Of a DNA stretch of 64,000 nucleotides, positions 51,784-61,164 are shown in pieces; the first letter of the stretch is position 1; each line of letters opens with the position of its first letter. This stretch comes from Haemonchus contortus (lineage: Eukaryota > Nematoda > Chromadorea > Rhabditida > Trichostrongylidae). Where the stretch lies: assembly GCA_000469685.2 (NCBI GenBank), contig LS997565.1, positions 24,608,272 through 24,672,271 on the forward strand, in the 5' to 3' direction. The notes beneath the pieces were generated by a model. It did no database searches, was not told where the DNA came from, and saw only the letters and a program-made list of their open reading frames with translations. The position numbers and the translations under genes are program-made.

Positions 51784-52248
51784 TTAATGTCTGACCCCGC
51801 TGAAATCCATGAGAAAGAAGCTGAAAGGTGATTTGTGAAAACTCTGACCCGAATGCTCCCGGAATCTGTGGTTCTTTGAATAGTTTGGTCCCCACTGGAA
51901 ACTTATGCTGTCCAAAACAAAATCGGTCCATAGTCCATACCGGGTGCATAGCAGTGGGTAAAACGGTTGAGACTTCCAGAGAGGGCATCCTATTATGCAC
52001 CGAGAACCTTGTAGCTTGGCCCACTTGAGGGTTTTGGTAACCATGTTAACTGGAGGAACTAACCAAAGAAGTCCATGCCTCCACGGTTCTGAGTGGACGA
52101 ATGCGTCAATTCCTGATGTGCCGGGGCACTGGTATCTGGAAAAAAACATATCGCACTTCGTATTTCTATCATTAGCGAACATATCACACTTAGGCTTTCC
52201 CCACTTGCACGAGATGGCTTTCAAAAAATGCGGTCTGATATTCTCCAA
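51784..52248 (-). CDS. C-terminal extension of the RT/RNase H polyprotein
   Basis: A 154-codon frame with CDMFANDRNTKCDMFFSRYQ, then GIDAFVHSEPW and GCPLWKSQPFYPLL. This D-x-F...DAF...W pattern follows RNase H in DIRS, PAT and Ngaro elements and is widely conserved there; in some it is described as a methyltransferase-like region. It is offset in frame from the RNase H region by an overlap of 28 bases, so it should be a continuation of the same protein. Confidence 0.75.
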   Translation of the reverse strand: MENIRPHFLKAISCKWGKPKCDMFANDRNTKCDMFFSRYQCPGTSGIDAFVHSEPWRHGLLWLVPPVNMVTKTLKWAKLQGSRCIIGCPLWKSQPFYPLLCTRYGLWTDFVLDSISFQWGPNYSKNHRFREHSGQSFHKSPFSFFLMDFSGVRH

Positions 52249-52682
52249 TCATCATAGTCTATCATACGACTAGCCCTATCTGCCTCTTGATTATACTCTC
52301 TGGGGACCCATCTTACTGTTGCGCGAATATCATAATCTTGCTCCAGATTCCAGATGCTTTGCGCCATTCGGTGTAATTCCAACCCTAAACTTCCCTTGTT
52401 GTATATGACCACTGCGCTTTGACTGTCAGTGTTGACTAAAACAGTGTGGATACTGTCCTTAAAAGCCTCTATTGCAAAATGAATCGCAAATAGCTCACGT
52501 AATGCACTTGATCCCTCTTTTAGATGCCGTGGAAGTTCACGAAAAGTACGCGAAATAACGTACCCCTTTGCGTCCCGCAGTATCGCTCCTACTGAATGGT
52601 TTGATGCGTCTACATCCAGTATGTGGGCATACGTGCTGTTGTTAAGACTAGGTCTTAAAGACACCTGGAGACCACCCCGCAA
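52221..52682 (-). CDS. RNase H domain of the PAT-type element
   Basis: Frame of 153 codons. The four acidic positions of RNase H can be seen in order: LDVDASNHSVGAIL, then Glu in ALRELFAIHFAIEAF, then Asp in NTDSQSAVV, and Asp in EADRASRM near the end. RVVPREYN-type sequence (here WVPREYNQEADRAS) is typical of the class. It removes RNA from the cDNA hybrid. It joins upstream to the reverse transcriptase by a frame change. Confidence 0.85.
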   Translation of the reverse strand: MRGGLQVSLRPSLNNSTYAHILDVDASNHSVGAILRDAKGYVISRTFRELPRHLKEGSSALRELFAIHFAIEAFKDSIHTVLVNTDSQSAVVIYNKGSLGLELHRMAQSIWNLEQDYDIRATVRWVPREYNQEADRASRMIDYDDWRISDRIF

Positions 52683-52865
52683 TCTGAGTGTCCAGTAACG
52701 TAATTCACCGAGTTCTTCCCCCGTTTTAGGCCATCTTTCGGAAAGTCCTACAATTTTCTGATTGGGCCACTGCTATCTCGCGAGAAACTGCCCTTGTATT
52801 TACGTTTATCCACGTAGTTCAAAAGGAGATGTAAAGATGATGTTATTCCACTCCAACGCAATCTG

Positions 52866-53560
52866 TCATGTAGGGGAGGGCCTGTTGTTTTCGGTGAACT
52901 CTTTCAGTATTTGCACCGCTCTAGACAATCTCTCTGTCGAGACAGATAATATCATACATGATAAATTAATATCAAAACCTAACCATTGACATGTTTGTGA
53001 AGGCGACCATTTGCACTTTTCTTGAGCGAAGAACCAGCCTGCCCGATTGAGATCGGCCCTGATAATAGATACGGTTTCTAAACATGCTTCCATAGACCTT
53101 TCGAAAATAATGCCATCGTCAATATAAATAGCTATTCCTCTTCCTTGAGTTCTCCAAACTTTATAAAGCTACGTAACAGCTTGGTGAATATGTAAGGTGC
53201 AGAGGCTAGTCCGAAAGGTAAACAAAGAAATTTGAACATTCGACCTTCCCATTTAAACCCTAAATATCTTGTGTGCTCTTCTGAAATTCGCACATGATGA
53301 TAACCGCTTTTAAGATCGAAAGTGGCCATGAAACCTTGCTCTGGAAGCACGTGTAGAACGGTACTCATATCATCGAATTTGATTTTTGGCACATGTAGAA
53401 ATTTGTTCAAATGGGATAGGTCGAGAACCAATCTGAGTTTTTACCTTTTGCCACCGATAGCGGATGAAATGAAGGTCATGCGAATCGCCGTGGACTTCGC
53501 GAATTGCCTCCGGTCGAGAGGAGCTCTAAAATCTCTTTATTAACGAATTCTCTGTGCATG
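52866..53560 (-). CDS. Reverse transcriptase domain of the PAT-type element (frameshifted)
   Basis: From N to C: EFVNKEILELLSTG (about 53540), LVLDLSHLNKFL (about 53425), FMATFDLKSGYHHVRI (about 53335, with an Asp of the metal site), FGLASAPYIFTKLLR, then after a frame change AIYIDDGIIF with the catalytic YIDD (53112-53126) and GWFFAQEKCKWSPSQTCQWLGF. All motifs expected of a DIRS-group reverse transcriptase are present. Frame changes near 53435 and 53140 interrupt it; given the indel-only differences elsewhere they may be artefacts. Confidence 0.88.
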
Positions 53561-53716
53561 AGAGCTGATTTTCTATTGCCTGAGTCTACTGGCTTAGATG
53601 GAGTAGAATGAAAGGGCAACGAGTACCCTTGTAAAATTGTGGTCGAGACCAGCTTCGATGGCTCGAGAGCCAGCCATACTTCATGAAAGTTATGTATTGA
53701 ACCAATTAAAAACTCA

Positions 53717-54463
53717 CTATTGACTTCCTGGACACTCTTTGGCCCAGTGGCCTTCTCTTCCGCACAGATTGCATGACGTTTTTCTTCTATTCTCCTCTTC
53801 TTTGTAGTAGTTGCGATACTCCCTTGAATCACGCGAGGGTAGTAGGTCACGTCTCGAATACGAATAGGGGCGACGATCCGTGGGCGCTCTGCTCCAGTTG
53901 GAAATGTAGCTGTTTGGCGTGCGGGTAGCGAAGGAAACAGGTCGCCACGCTGTTTCCCTGCCTCGAAAGGGCATGGCCGAAGTCTGTTTCCTCTTCCTAG
54001 TGCTCTCCTGGTCCTTCCTTATGATATCCATGAATTCTCCTAGCTTCGAGTCCATGCTTTTTAGGGCTTCCGACTTCTTCTTTATATCTAGGAACTGGAA
54101 AACTTGCGGATAGGAATCCGCAACTTTAAGCGTTTCGTTTCTGACGGTCAGATCTTGAATTACCTCAAGGATTACAAGACTGACCCCTTCAAAGTTCTGC
54201 AACGGTGTTAACTTCCGTATAATATCATTATTAAAATCAAACTGACGGGCAAAACCTTCCCTCTTGAACGCATGAGTGGCAGTCGGCACCTGAGACGTCG
54301 AAGGTGTTTCCGCCTTCACAGCTTGAATAATTGAGTTGAGGTCTCTAGGGTCGAGACGAATAACAGTTTCAGCTAATTCTTCTGCATGCTCTTCCGCCTG
54401 TACCGTCGCTGCTGAGTCGTCGGCATCTTGGTTCGCAGGAATATCTCCACCACTTGTCGACAT
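53717..54463 (-). CDS. Gag-like protein with CCHC zinc knuckle
   Basis: An intact frame of about 248 residues from MSTSGGDIPANQ (54463). An in-frame ATG further up (54514) lies inside repeat A1, so the second start is preferred. The N-terminal half is acidic, followed by a helical segment (FDFNNDIIRKLTPLQNFEGV) and an Arg/Tyr-rich region. The C-terminus is a zinc knuckle CNLCGREGHWAKEC (C-x2-C-x4-H-x4-C), the nucleic-acid-binding mark of retroelement gag. Its end overlaps a pol frame at 53476-53850, suggesting ribosomal frameshifting or separate initiation for pol. Confidence 0.85.
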   Translation of the reverse strand: MSTSGGDIPANQDADDSAATVQAEEHAEELAETVIRLDPRDLNSIIQAVKAETPSTSQVPTATHAFKREGFARQFDFNNDIIRKLTPLQNFEGVSLVILEVIQDLTVRNETLKVADSYPQVFQFLDIKKKSEALKSMDSKLGEFMDIIRKDQESTRKRKQTSAMPFRGRETAWRPVSFATRTPNSYISNWSRAPTDRRPYSYSRRDLLPSRDSREYRNYYKEEENRRKTSCNLCGREGHWAKECPGSQ

Positions 54464-54502
54464 ATCTGACGATATCTGACGATCCGGCAGGAGAAGAGAA
54501 AA

Positions 54503-54694
54503 CACACCGCTCACGGCTTACGCCAATAGCCTGGATGATGACTCCTCATCTTGGCCCTCTTATATACAGGGATCACATGCCTCTGGCATCAGAGGTCACG
54601 GCATTGCGAAATGCACGTGACCTCGGGTGGTACGGTACCCCATATGATCCCTGTACCCGTACCAATGTCACAATAGTTCAAAAACACCACTTAT
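54503..54694 (-). repeat. Terminal repeat A1 of the PAT-type element
   Basis: CACACCGCTCACGGCTTACG...AACACCACTTAT matches 51498-51687 apart from single-base indels. It contains nested inverted repeats (CCTCTGGCATCAGAGG; GGTACGGTACC...GTACCGTACC type) that could fold in the RNA and guide circular cDNA formation. Confidence 0.92.
54559..54566 (-). promoter_or_regulatory. TATA-type promoter element in repeat A1
   Basis: Minus-strand TATATAAG lies about 96 bases upstream of the preferred gag ATG. The same box is in internal repeat A2, about 75 bases upstream of the recombinase ATG. Promoter function is inferred from position. Confidence 0.5.
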
Positions 54695-57131
54695 TTTTGT
54701 TCACTAAATCCGGAATATGAAAGGCAACCTATGATTCTACACCACCCTTATCCACTACACCTCAAATGGTTGCAAAAGAGAAGAGAACGTTCGAGCTCAT
54801 CTGCTTGAAAAAACCGTGAAATCGTTTCGAAAATCCAAGATTGAGTCTACATATTACTCTACTCGTATTATTGCTAAAACTTTTCTACTACCTGTCTTCA
54901 GTTTTGCTATGGCACAGATGAATCAGGTGAGCTAAACATTTTAATTCAAACGAAGAGTTACACTCAGTCGATAGCATGGATACTACAATGAGGCTGTGAG
55001 CTATAGTCAAAAACGAGACGAAATATTAGCCAGAAAGTTATGGCTATGACTGTGGGGTGTGGTGCGATTCACGCGTCGATAAAATGAGGTCATCGGACAA
55101 AACACGCTAAAACATCAAGCCTACCATCATAACGGAAGAAATAAGGACTTATAAGTAGGACAAGTAAAAAAAAATGAGGCCAACTATGCACGTTTGCAGA
55201 AGGATTGCATCTTCTAGGATCGAAGAATTTGAAGTTATTCTAATTTTTGAACGTTTTGACAAGTAAATTGTTGACCTATGAGGCGAATTCTTAATCTCGA
55301 AGGGTTTTTTTGCCATAGTAAAGAGATTTGCTCTATTCATGGTGAAGCCTTGGGCTACTGCAAATTTATTTGGTCCATCTCAACAGAAGGTACTGAAACG
55401 AAGCTACGTGCGCGAAGAGCTCTAATGGTGTCACGCGTGAATCGCGCGCCCCCATGACTGTGTCGTGTAGTCTGAGCCTCTTTCTATTTGATCACAGACT
55501 GCAGTCTAAACCGAAGTTTCGAGTTAGACGGAAAAGGAGACGAAAAAGAAATCGACGGCATGGATGCGTACCTGGTTCGGTACCTACCTAAAGACCAATA
55601 CTCAATTTCGGTGCCAGTGAGCGGGCTCCCGTACCTCACTAGTACTTGTCTCAAGGATGGAACGTCAAGACATTTCGATAGTTACAGAGTAGAGAGTCGC
55701 CTTGTGGGAAGAGGCGCCTCGTTAGAGGCCATGGGCCACGGGTGTTTGGGCACTTTGCGGAACACTGCAAGTAATCACGCTTCATATTAGACTTGTTAGG
55801 TTTGATTAATTTCTCACGAAAGGGCATGTGAAATTTGAGGACCTGCAGCGCTCTTCACTACTTTTTGAAAAAAAGGAGATCTAAAGGGCTAGGAATAGCA
55901 ATTTACTTGGATGACGGGCTGACTTGGGCTAGTAGAGAAAGAGTGACGTGTCTCCTTTGCTAATGTGAGGTCAGATTTTTAGCTGACAGGGTTTTACCTC
56001 GCTTGATAGCCTTGTGAGGGAATGACCTGGTTTGGTCATGTCATAATTTTTGGAAGAGCGATATCGTTTGATATTACAGAAGGAAGGGAGGTCAAAGCGT
56101 TATTGATCAGAAATGCTTTCCTGGAAAGCAGAAGTCCCCCGTCGAAGGACAGAATGAGGCTGGTAGGGACTTAGCCTCGATGCATTTGGTCATTCCACCA
56201 GAAGTGTATGGAGAGAATCGTGCACTAACTGATGAAGTTGAGCAGCGAAATATCCAGCAGGTAAAAGCTCCGTTTAGATGGAAACTTCAGAAAGAAAGGA
56301 AGAGGAGGGTACGAAGTTTCATGGAAAACCGCGATTAAAGGGTCTATTATTCAATTAATAAGCTTTGAGTCTCGAATGATGAGGATGCTGTCTCGCATCT
56401 CATTTCTTGTCTCATCAGAGCAGGAGCCGGCGTCTTCACGTATGAACTGTAGGGTGATTCACAACTATGATACTATTTCATCAATCTACTTTCTACTTAT
56501 TTCTTCTGTTTGCCATCATCCTCCTGTTTGTTACCCATATACTTGTTCTTTATCTCACACCATTATGTAGGCGAGAGACTACTTGTCTGTTGATGTGTGA
56601 AGTAAGGGCTCTGTTCCTTCTCATCGAAATTTTAATTGTAGGCTGAATGGGCGACTTGTTGCTTGTATATGATTTACATTTTTGTTGGGTTAGTTACCCA
56701 AACTTGAGGCTGTTGTACATTCAGATGAAAGTTGCTGACTCTTGCGTGGTGTATTGTAGACTATATCTGCGTGATACGACCGAACCCTCATTTTTCTCTT
56801 TTTCACCAAGACACTTTTACGTGTTCTTAACCATGATTTTCGTGATAACTTCACAATACCAACAGATGCGTCAAATACTTCAGATTCAAGCCTGTAGGTG
56901 CAACCATGCTTACCGGATTATCTGAGAGAACGTCTTGCTTTGCGCGAGAATATCTCGGCATTTTGCAGGCGACTAAAGCATTGGGACATTTGATAAGTTA
57001 TGAGAAACACAAATCCAAGATGTATAATCAAGCGGCTCAGACGGAGTCTGTGAAGGATGTTCTAAGAATCTTTTACAACAACTGAAGAAATATTGGAGTT
57101 ATCAGAGTAACTCAACTAATAAGCCATCATA
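54695..57131. other. Unassigned stretch between two elements
   Basis: No supported gene. A 100-codon plus frame at 55488-55790 and a reading near 56160-56340 (ending RWKLQKERKRRVRSFMENRD then stop) are the best candidates, but neither has a recognised domain. GGTTAGTTACCCAAACTTGAG at 56688-56708 resembles nematode spliced leader 1 with one deletion and three changes, and lacks the GTAA donor of an SL RNA gene. Confidence 0.35.
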
Positions 57132-57133
57132 TA

Positions 57134-57346
57134 CAGTGCGTTTCATAATTATAAGGTCACCCCAGATTTTTGCGATTTCGGAGAAAGCAGCCAGAACGGA
57201 ACTTTTTGGCGAACACTGGTAAATTCCTCGTCACAATGTACCTCCGTAGTCAAAATTTGGTCGCAATATCTTTCACCTCAAAATTTTTACGAATTTTTTA
57301 AAGATAGTGTCGGCTTTTGCACCGTTTCATAATTATAAGGTCACCC
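57134..57346 (+). repeat. Left IR/DR end: two transposase sites
   Basis: Outer copy CAGTGCGTTTCATAATTATA... at 57134-57163 and inner copy CGTTTCATAATTATAAGGTC at 57323-57346, 189 bases apart start to start, adjusting for the missing outer tip in the inner copy. Both continue into GGTCACCC. Confidence 0.92.
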
Positions 57347-57392
57347 TGAGGAAGTAAATGATTTATCAATGTTAATGGCATATGTACAACAG

Positions 57393-58399
57393 TTAATAAT
57401 CTATAGCTCCTCCTTGTTTAGGAGCAACATCAAAGAGCCTGTGTGGCATACTAGAAACTAGGTTTCGAAGATGTTCCCTCATCGGTTGCTCTCCATGCTT
57501 CGATAAGTGCTCGCTTCAGCTCTTCTTCGCCCTGGAACTGACGGTTATTCGCATAAACCTGTCTGAATATTATGTCCCAGATATTTTCCATCCGACTGAG
57601 GTCGGGACTGCAGGCTGGCCATGGTAGGACGCTTATTTATTGGCATTGCAGCCACTCAGCCGTTGCACGGCTCACATGATTGTAGGCGTTATCTTGTTGA
57701 AAGACAGTTGAGGTGACGGCGATGGCATAGAAAAGGTACTAGATGATGCTCCAAGACTTTCTGGTAATCCTTGAAATCCATACTGCAGCTCACGACAACA
57801 CGACATCATTGCAGAACGCACCCCGCACCATAGGCTTCCTCCACCGAAAACTGCGACGGCTGAAGTAGACTGGTTCCTTCCTCAAGTCGCACTAGTACCG
57901 CTTGTTTCCGTCAGATTGAATTTCATTTCATCCGAAAAGACGACCTGAGTAGGAATTATTCAGCTCTATGGTGAGATTTCGATGCAGATCTACCTTTGCC
58001 CAATCTCTCCCTAGGTTCATCTTTGCAAATTCGAGTCGAGCCTCTTTGCGACGATCGGTGATTCGTGGCACCTTCTCCATTGCTTGCCTGGTGATGTTCT
58101 CGCATCTTCTCACTGCTCTCCAGACTGTAGTTTTCGACACAGAGAGGTTTAATTCTGATCGGATCTGGTTCAAGGAGAACGTACTGTTGGAAACAGTCCT
58201 CAGAATTTTCCGTTCTTCCACGGGTAGTAATCTTTCATGGGTGTCCACAGTCGGTGTTATATCTAACGACATGAGGCCTCTCTAGAAATCTCCGAATGGA
58301 CCAAGGGGATCTCTCTATTTGCCTGGAAATGGCTCGAGTACGGAGCCCACCTTCATGATGAGCCTTCTCATCAGAGGAAAGCAGATGACCACGAGCCAT
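57393..58399 (-). pseudogene. Tc1-like transposase, nearly complete, frameshifted
   Basis: From ATG at 58399 (MARGHLLSSDEKAH) to TAA at 57393-57395, about 335 residues, normal for Tc1 transposases. It has two N-terminal helix-turn-helix units (GGLRTRAISRQIERSPWSIR and, from 58272, FSLNQIRSELNLSVSKTTVW). The catalytic triad follows: Asp in VVFSDEMKFNL (about 57920), Asp in FQQDNAYNHVSRATAEWL (about 57690) and Glu in SPDLSRMENIW (about 57590). It closes with MPHRLFDVAPKQGGAIDY. The DD34E-type residues are all kept. Three or so frame changes, plus a stop after ETSGTSAT, interrupt it. If the indels are sequencing errors it may be close to intact. Confidence 0.85.
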
Positions 58400-58504
58400 G
58401 TTGACAGTCAGGTTTAGAAATGCCTTTGCTACACATGATTACCTTTACAAGTATCTTCAATCACGAAATTTCCTCTCTTTCGTTAATAATTGTTCACTTT
58501 CTCA

Positions 58505-58708
58505 GGGTGACCTTATAATTATGAAACGCTGCAAAAACCGATAAACTGTTCTAAAAAAGTTCAGAAGAATGCAGCAGCGGCTAAGCAACGGATACCTAGG
58601 TTATTCGTGCTGGGGAATCTGTTCATGATGCTAGAAAAAAATCCTCAATGATTACTTTTTTTGAGAGTGCAAAAATTGAGGGTGACCTTATAATTATGCA
58701 ACGCATTG
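58505..58708 (-). repeat. Right IR/DR end: two transposase sites
   Basis: Inner copy GGGTGACCTTATAATTATGA at 58505-58528 and outer copy GGTGACCTTATAATTATGCA at 58680-58708, in direct orientation to each other and inverted to the left pair. The outer copy differs from the left outer copy at two or three positions. Confidence 0.92.
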
Positions 58709-58710
58709 TA

Positions 58711-60213
58711 TGTACATCAAGTTCCCCTTGCGTCAATTTCGATTCCATTTTCGCGAAAATTTGTTTCTCTAATAGCGCTGGAGTTTTGCGTATAATAGTT
58801 TCAGAGACAGTGTTTCGCGTATGCTAACGAGTTGATAGAGGGTGTTTCGTTAAAGCCAAGCACGTGAAGCGCGAAGATCACGGTATAGCGAGGGCGTAAC
58901 AGGCTACGCAGCTCTTAGGAAGCGTGACGCAGCTATGAACATTCCGGCTGATTTCTGCTACCACATTGCCTACCCCCTCCTCATTATTTAGTGTCGCCAT
59001 TTTAGGCCCCAAGTGGACAGCATGGTCAGAAACAATCGCAACAGCTCGCAATGAAAGGAAAGAAAGATTACCTCTGATTTTGAGCGAATCGGCCACGAAC
59101 TCTCCCCCAGGGCACTATGTCTGCTTACTCGACTGCTGAAATCAATTCGAATCTTCACGTCCTCCTTTTCTATCCCAGGTCACATTTGAGAAAGCTCCAA
59201 AACCTTTTCATCCCCCATTTGATGCGTAAATGTAGGTATGAACAGATTATGGAGATCACTACGCACTGATCTTTTTTTCGCGCCAAAATCTCGGTACATA
59301 AATCCACTAAACAGCCATCAGTTCTCTCATCACTTCGCCAGTTGTTTATTGGACTAATAAATCTTCGGACTATTCTCTGCTAATCGACCTGTCGGGGGAA
59401 ATGGGATCCCTCAATTTTTTTTTCAAGAACTTGGAGTCTGTTTATATCGAATCCAGGGGCAGTTGAAAATAGGCACAACGGCAACGCATTCAAAGTCACT
59501 ATTATACATGAAACACTATGGGACGAATTCACGAACCTGCCACTGAATTCACGAACCTGCCCTGTCAATGCTCCACTACTTAGAACATACTCCGACTTGA
59601 GGTGAAACTCCTTGGGGTTATCCATTTCATGCATTTTACTTATTGCTATTCAGATATGCTAAAGATTTCGTCAACCCTAGTCCGGAATTTCATGGTCGAA
59701 GGTTTCGACAGATCTCTTCCGCATACATGGCAAATTGGCGGCTTCGATACTGATATTGCTTTGGAGATATTCCTATCACTCTTACAATAGATTAGTCCAC
59801 GTGCATGGACGTTCCTGACGGTAAGCTCAGGCGTTATTCATATTTTCATGCCCCTTTTTTCTTTGTTTACTAACGAAATGTGTATATGGAGCTCAGATAG
59901 CATATGACGTGACCAACATAAGTAATCGTTCCACTTAACCGAGCAGAAATAAAGCCTTTTCTTCGAACGTGTTAGCAGAAGCAAAATTGAGCTTTCGTTC
60001 CAGAGTCGAAATAGATATTAGCAGGGAAACAACAACGGCTTCCAACGAAATAATGACAAAGAAATACACGCAACCTAACAAAGTATATGCAAGCAATGAT
60101 AAGATACCAACAAAAATAATGGTAATGGTGCAATAATTAGATTGGCAAGAAAATCCTGTGACAGAAAAGGTATTTCATTCATTCATTCATTGAACTATAA
60201 AATCTTCTGAACA
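58711..60213. other. Unassigned stretch
   Basis: No supported gene. A short duplication, GAATTCACGAACCTGCC, occurs twice at about 59525 and 59545. ATTCATTCATTCATTGAAC at 60177-60195 is a short simple repeat next to the mariner remnant. Frames at 58878-59096 and 59380-59790 overlap on both strands and are not recognised. Confidence 0.4.
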
Positions 60214-60840
60214 TCAAATATCAACAATATATTCGCCACAGCAATCAATAACCTTCTTTCATCTTTTGGGCAAATCACTGATGCCCTTTGCCTAGAAGTC
60301 AGGAGACTGCGACTCAAAAAAATCATTTATTACTAATTTCAAATCACTGTAAGTTCTGAACTCTGTTCCTTGCAAGTAACACTTGAGTGGCTGGAACATT
60401 GGTAATCGGAAGATCAAGGTCCGAGGAGTACGTTGAGTGAGCAGCTGGATGCCAGCCAAGCTCAGCGACTTTTTGGCGAATCTCAGATGCAACATGTGGA
60501 CGCACGTTGTCATGCTGTAGGTACACTTTCGACCGTTCGTCTTGTACATTTTTCTCGAACGCACCGACCAAGTGCCGGAGCTGATTGATATAAATGGTAG
60601 CTGTGACAGTCCTGCCAGCGGCCAACAGTGACAGTGGCTGTGACAGCACGTAATAAACCATCTTCAACGATGCTTCGTGCTCGTCCCTGTGTACCTTATC
60701 GTCAAGCCGGTATCTCCTAAAGCGAAGCGATTGTGTCAACGACTGATCGTTGAACGGTGAACAGCGCCTTCACCCACTGGGTTGTTAAAGGCATCAGCCG
60801 CTTCACGTGCGCTTTTCTCTTGACCCCACTTGTAGAAGAT
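60214..60840 (-). pseudogene. Mariner remnant with internal deletion
   Basis: Minus-strand pieces: FYKWGQEKSAREAADAFNN and GEGAVHRSTISR (N-terminal helix-turn-helix), then RRYRLDDKVHRDEHEASL, then directly VYYVLSQPLSLL...TVTATIYINQL, LQHDNVRPHVASEIRQKVAE (second Asp kept), a degraded third-Asp segment, EFRTYSDLKLVINDFFES and AKGISDLPKR...VIDCCGEYIVDI with stop at 60214. About 100 residues containing the first Asp are missing between the helix-turn-helix and the core. No terminal repeats were found. Confidence 0.8.
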
Positions 60841-61074
60841 AGTTGGTGCTGAATGATTATTTTCGATACCTACCGTAAGCTCTTGGGCGTTTCCCTATAT
60901 AGTCATGTATTGATTTTTATAAGTGCATTCTAACAGGTCGTCACTCTGGCTAACGCGTTCAGTCTGATTTCGCAAGATTGTCACATTTCGAAATTTCTGG
61001 CGCAAGAGTAAATAGTTCGGCCGGTATGTACCGGGCTCTCCAGACAACAAAGGCGGAAACAATTCTCTTTATTA
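60841..61074. other. No feature seen
   Basis: Short A/T-moderate sequence next to the mariner remnant; it may include that element's lost left end. Confidence 0.4.
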
Positions 61075-61164
61075 GAGAAACAAATAATGAATTACGCACA
61101 AAAAAAAATTATGCGCCAGAGAGAAACAAATAATGAATTACGCACAAAAAAAATTATGCGCCAG
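61075..61164. repeat. 46-bp tandem duplication
   Basis: GAGAAACAAATAATGAATTA...TTATGCGCCAGA occurs twice in a row, differing by one A in the homopolymer. It is A-rich and outside any supported gene. Confidence 0.92.

Larger units (their letters stand above)
50101..54694 (-). mobile_element. PAT/DIRS-type tyrosine-recombinase retrotransposon
   Basis: A 4.6-kb element read on the minus strand: repeat A1 (54503-54694), gag with a zinc knuckle, reverse transcriptase, RNase H plus the C-terminal extension of this class, internal repeat B1-A2 (51750-51498), tyrosine recombinase, and repeat B2 (50168-50101). The split direct repeat plan A1...B1A2...B2 and the recombinase in place of a DDE integrase place it in the PAT-like group of DIRS retrotransposons, first described in the nematode Panagrellus. 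A1 and A2 differ only by single-base indels, as do B1 and B2, so the copy looks recent. Frameshifts in pol and the recombinase may be sequencing errors. Confidence 0.9.
57134..58708 (-). mobile_element. Tc1-like DNA transposon with IR/DR ends
   Basis: A 1.58-kb element flanked by TA (57132-57133, 58709-58710). Each end holds two direct copies of one repeat, CATAATTATAAGGTCACC, the right-hand pair inverted: outer 57134-57163 and 58680-58708, inner 57323-57346 and 58505-58528. Two transposase sites per end is the IR/DR arrangement of Sleeping Beauty- and Minos-type Tc1 elements. A single minus-strand transposase occupies the middle. Confidence 0.93.
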
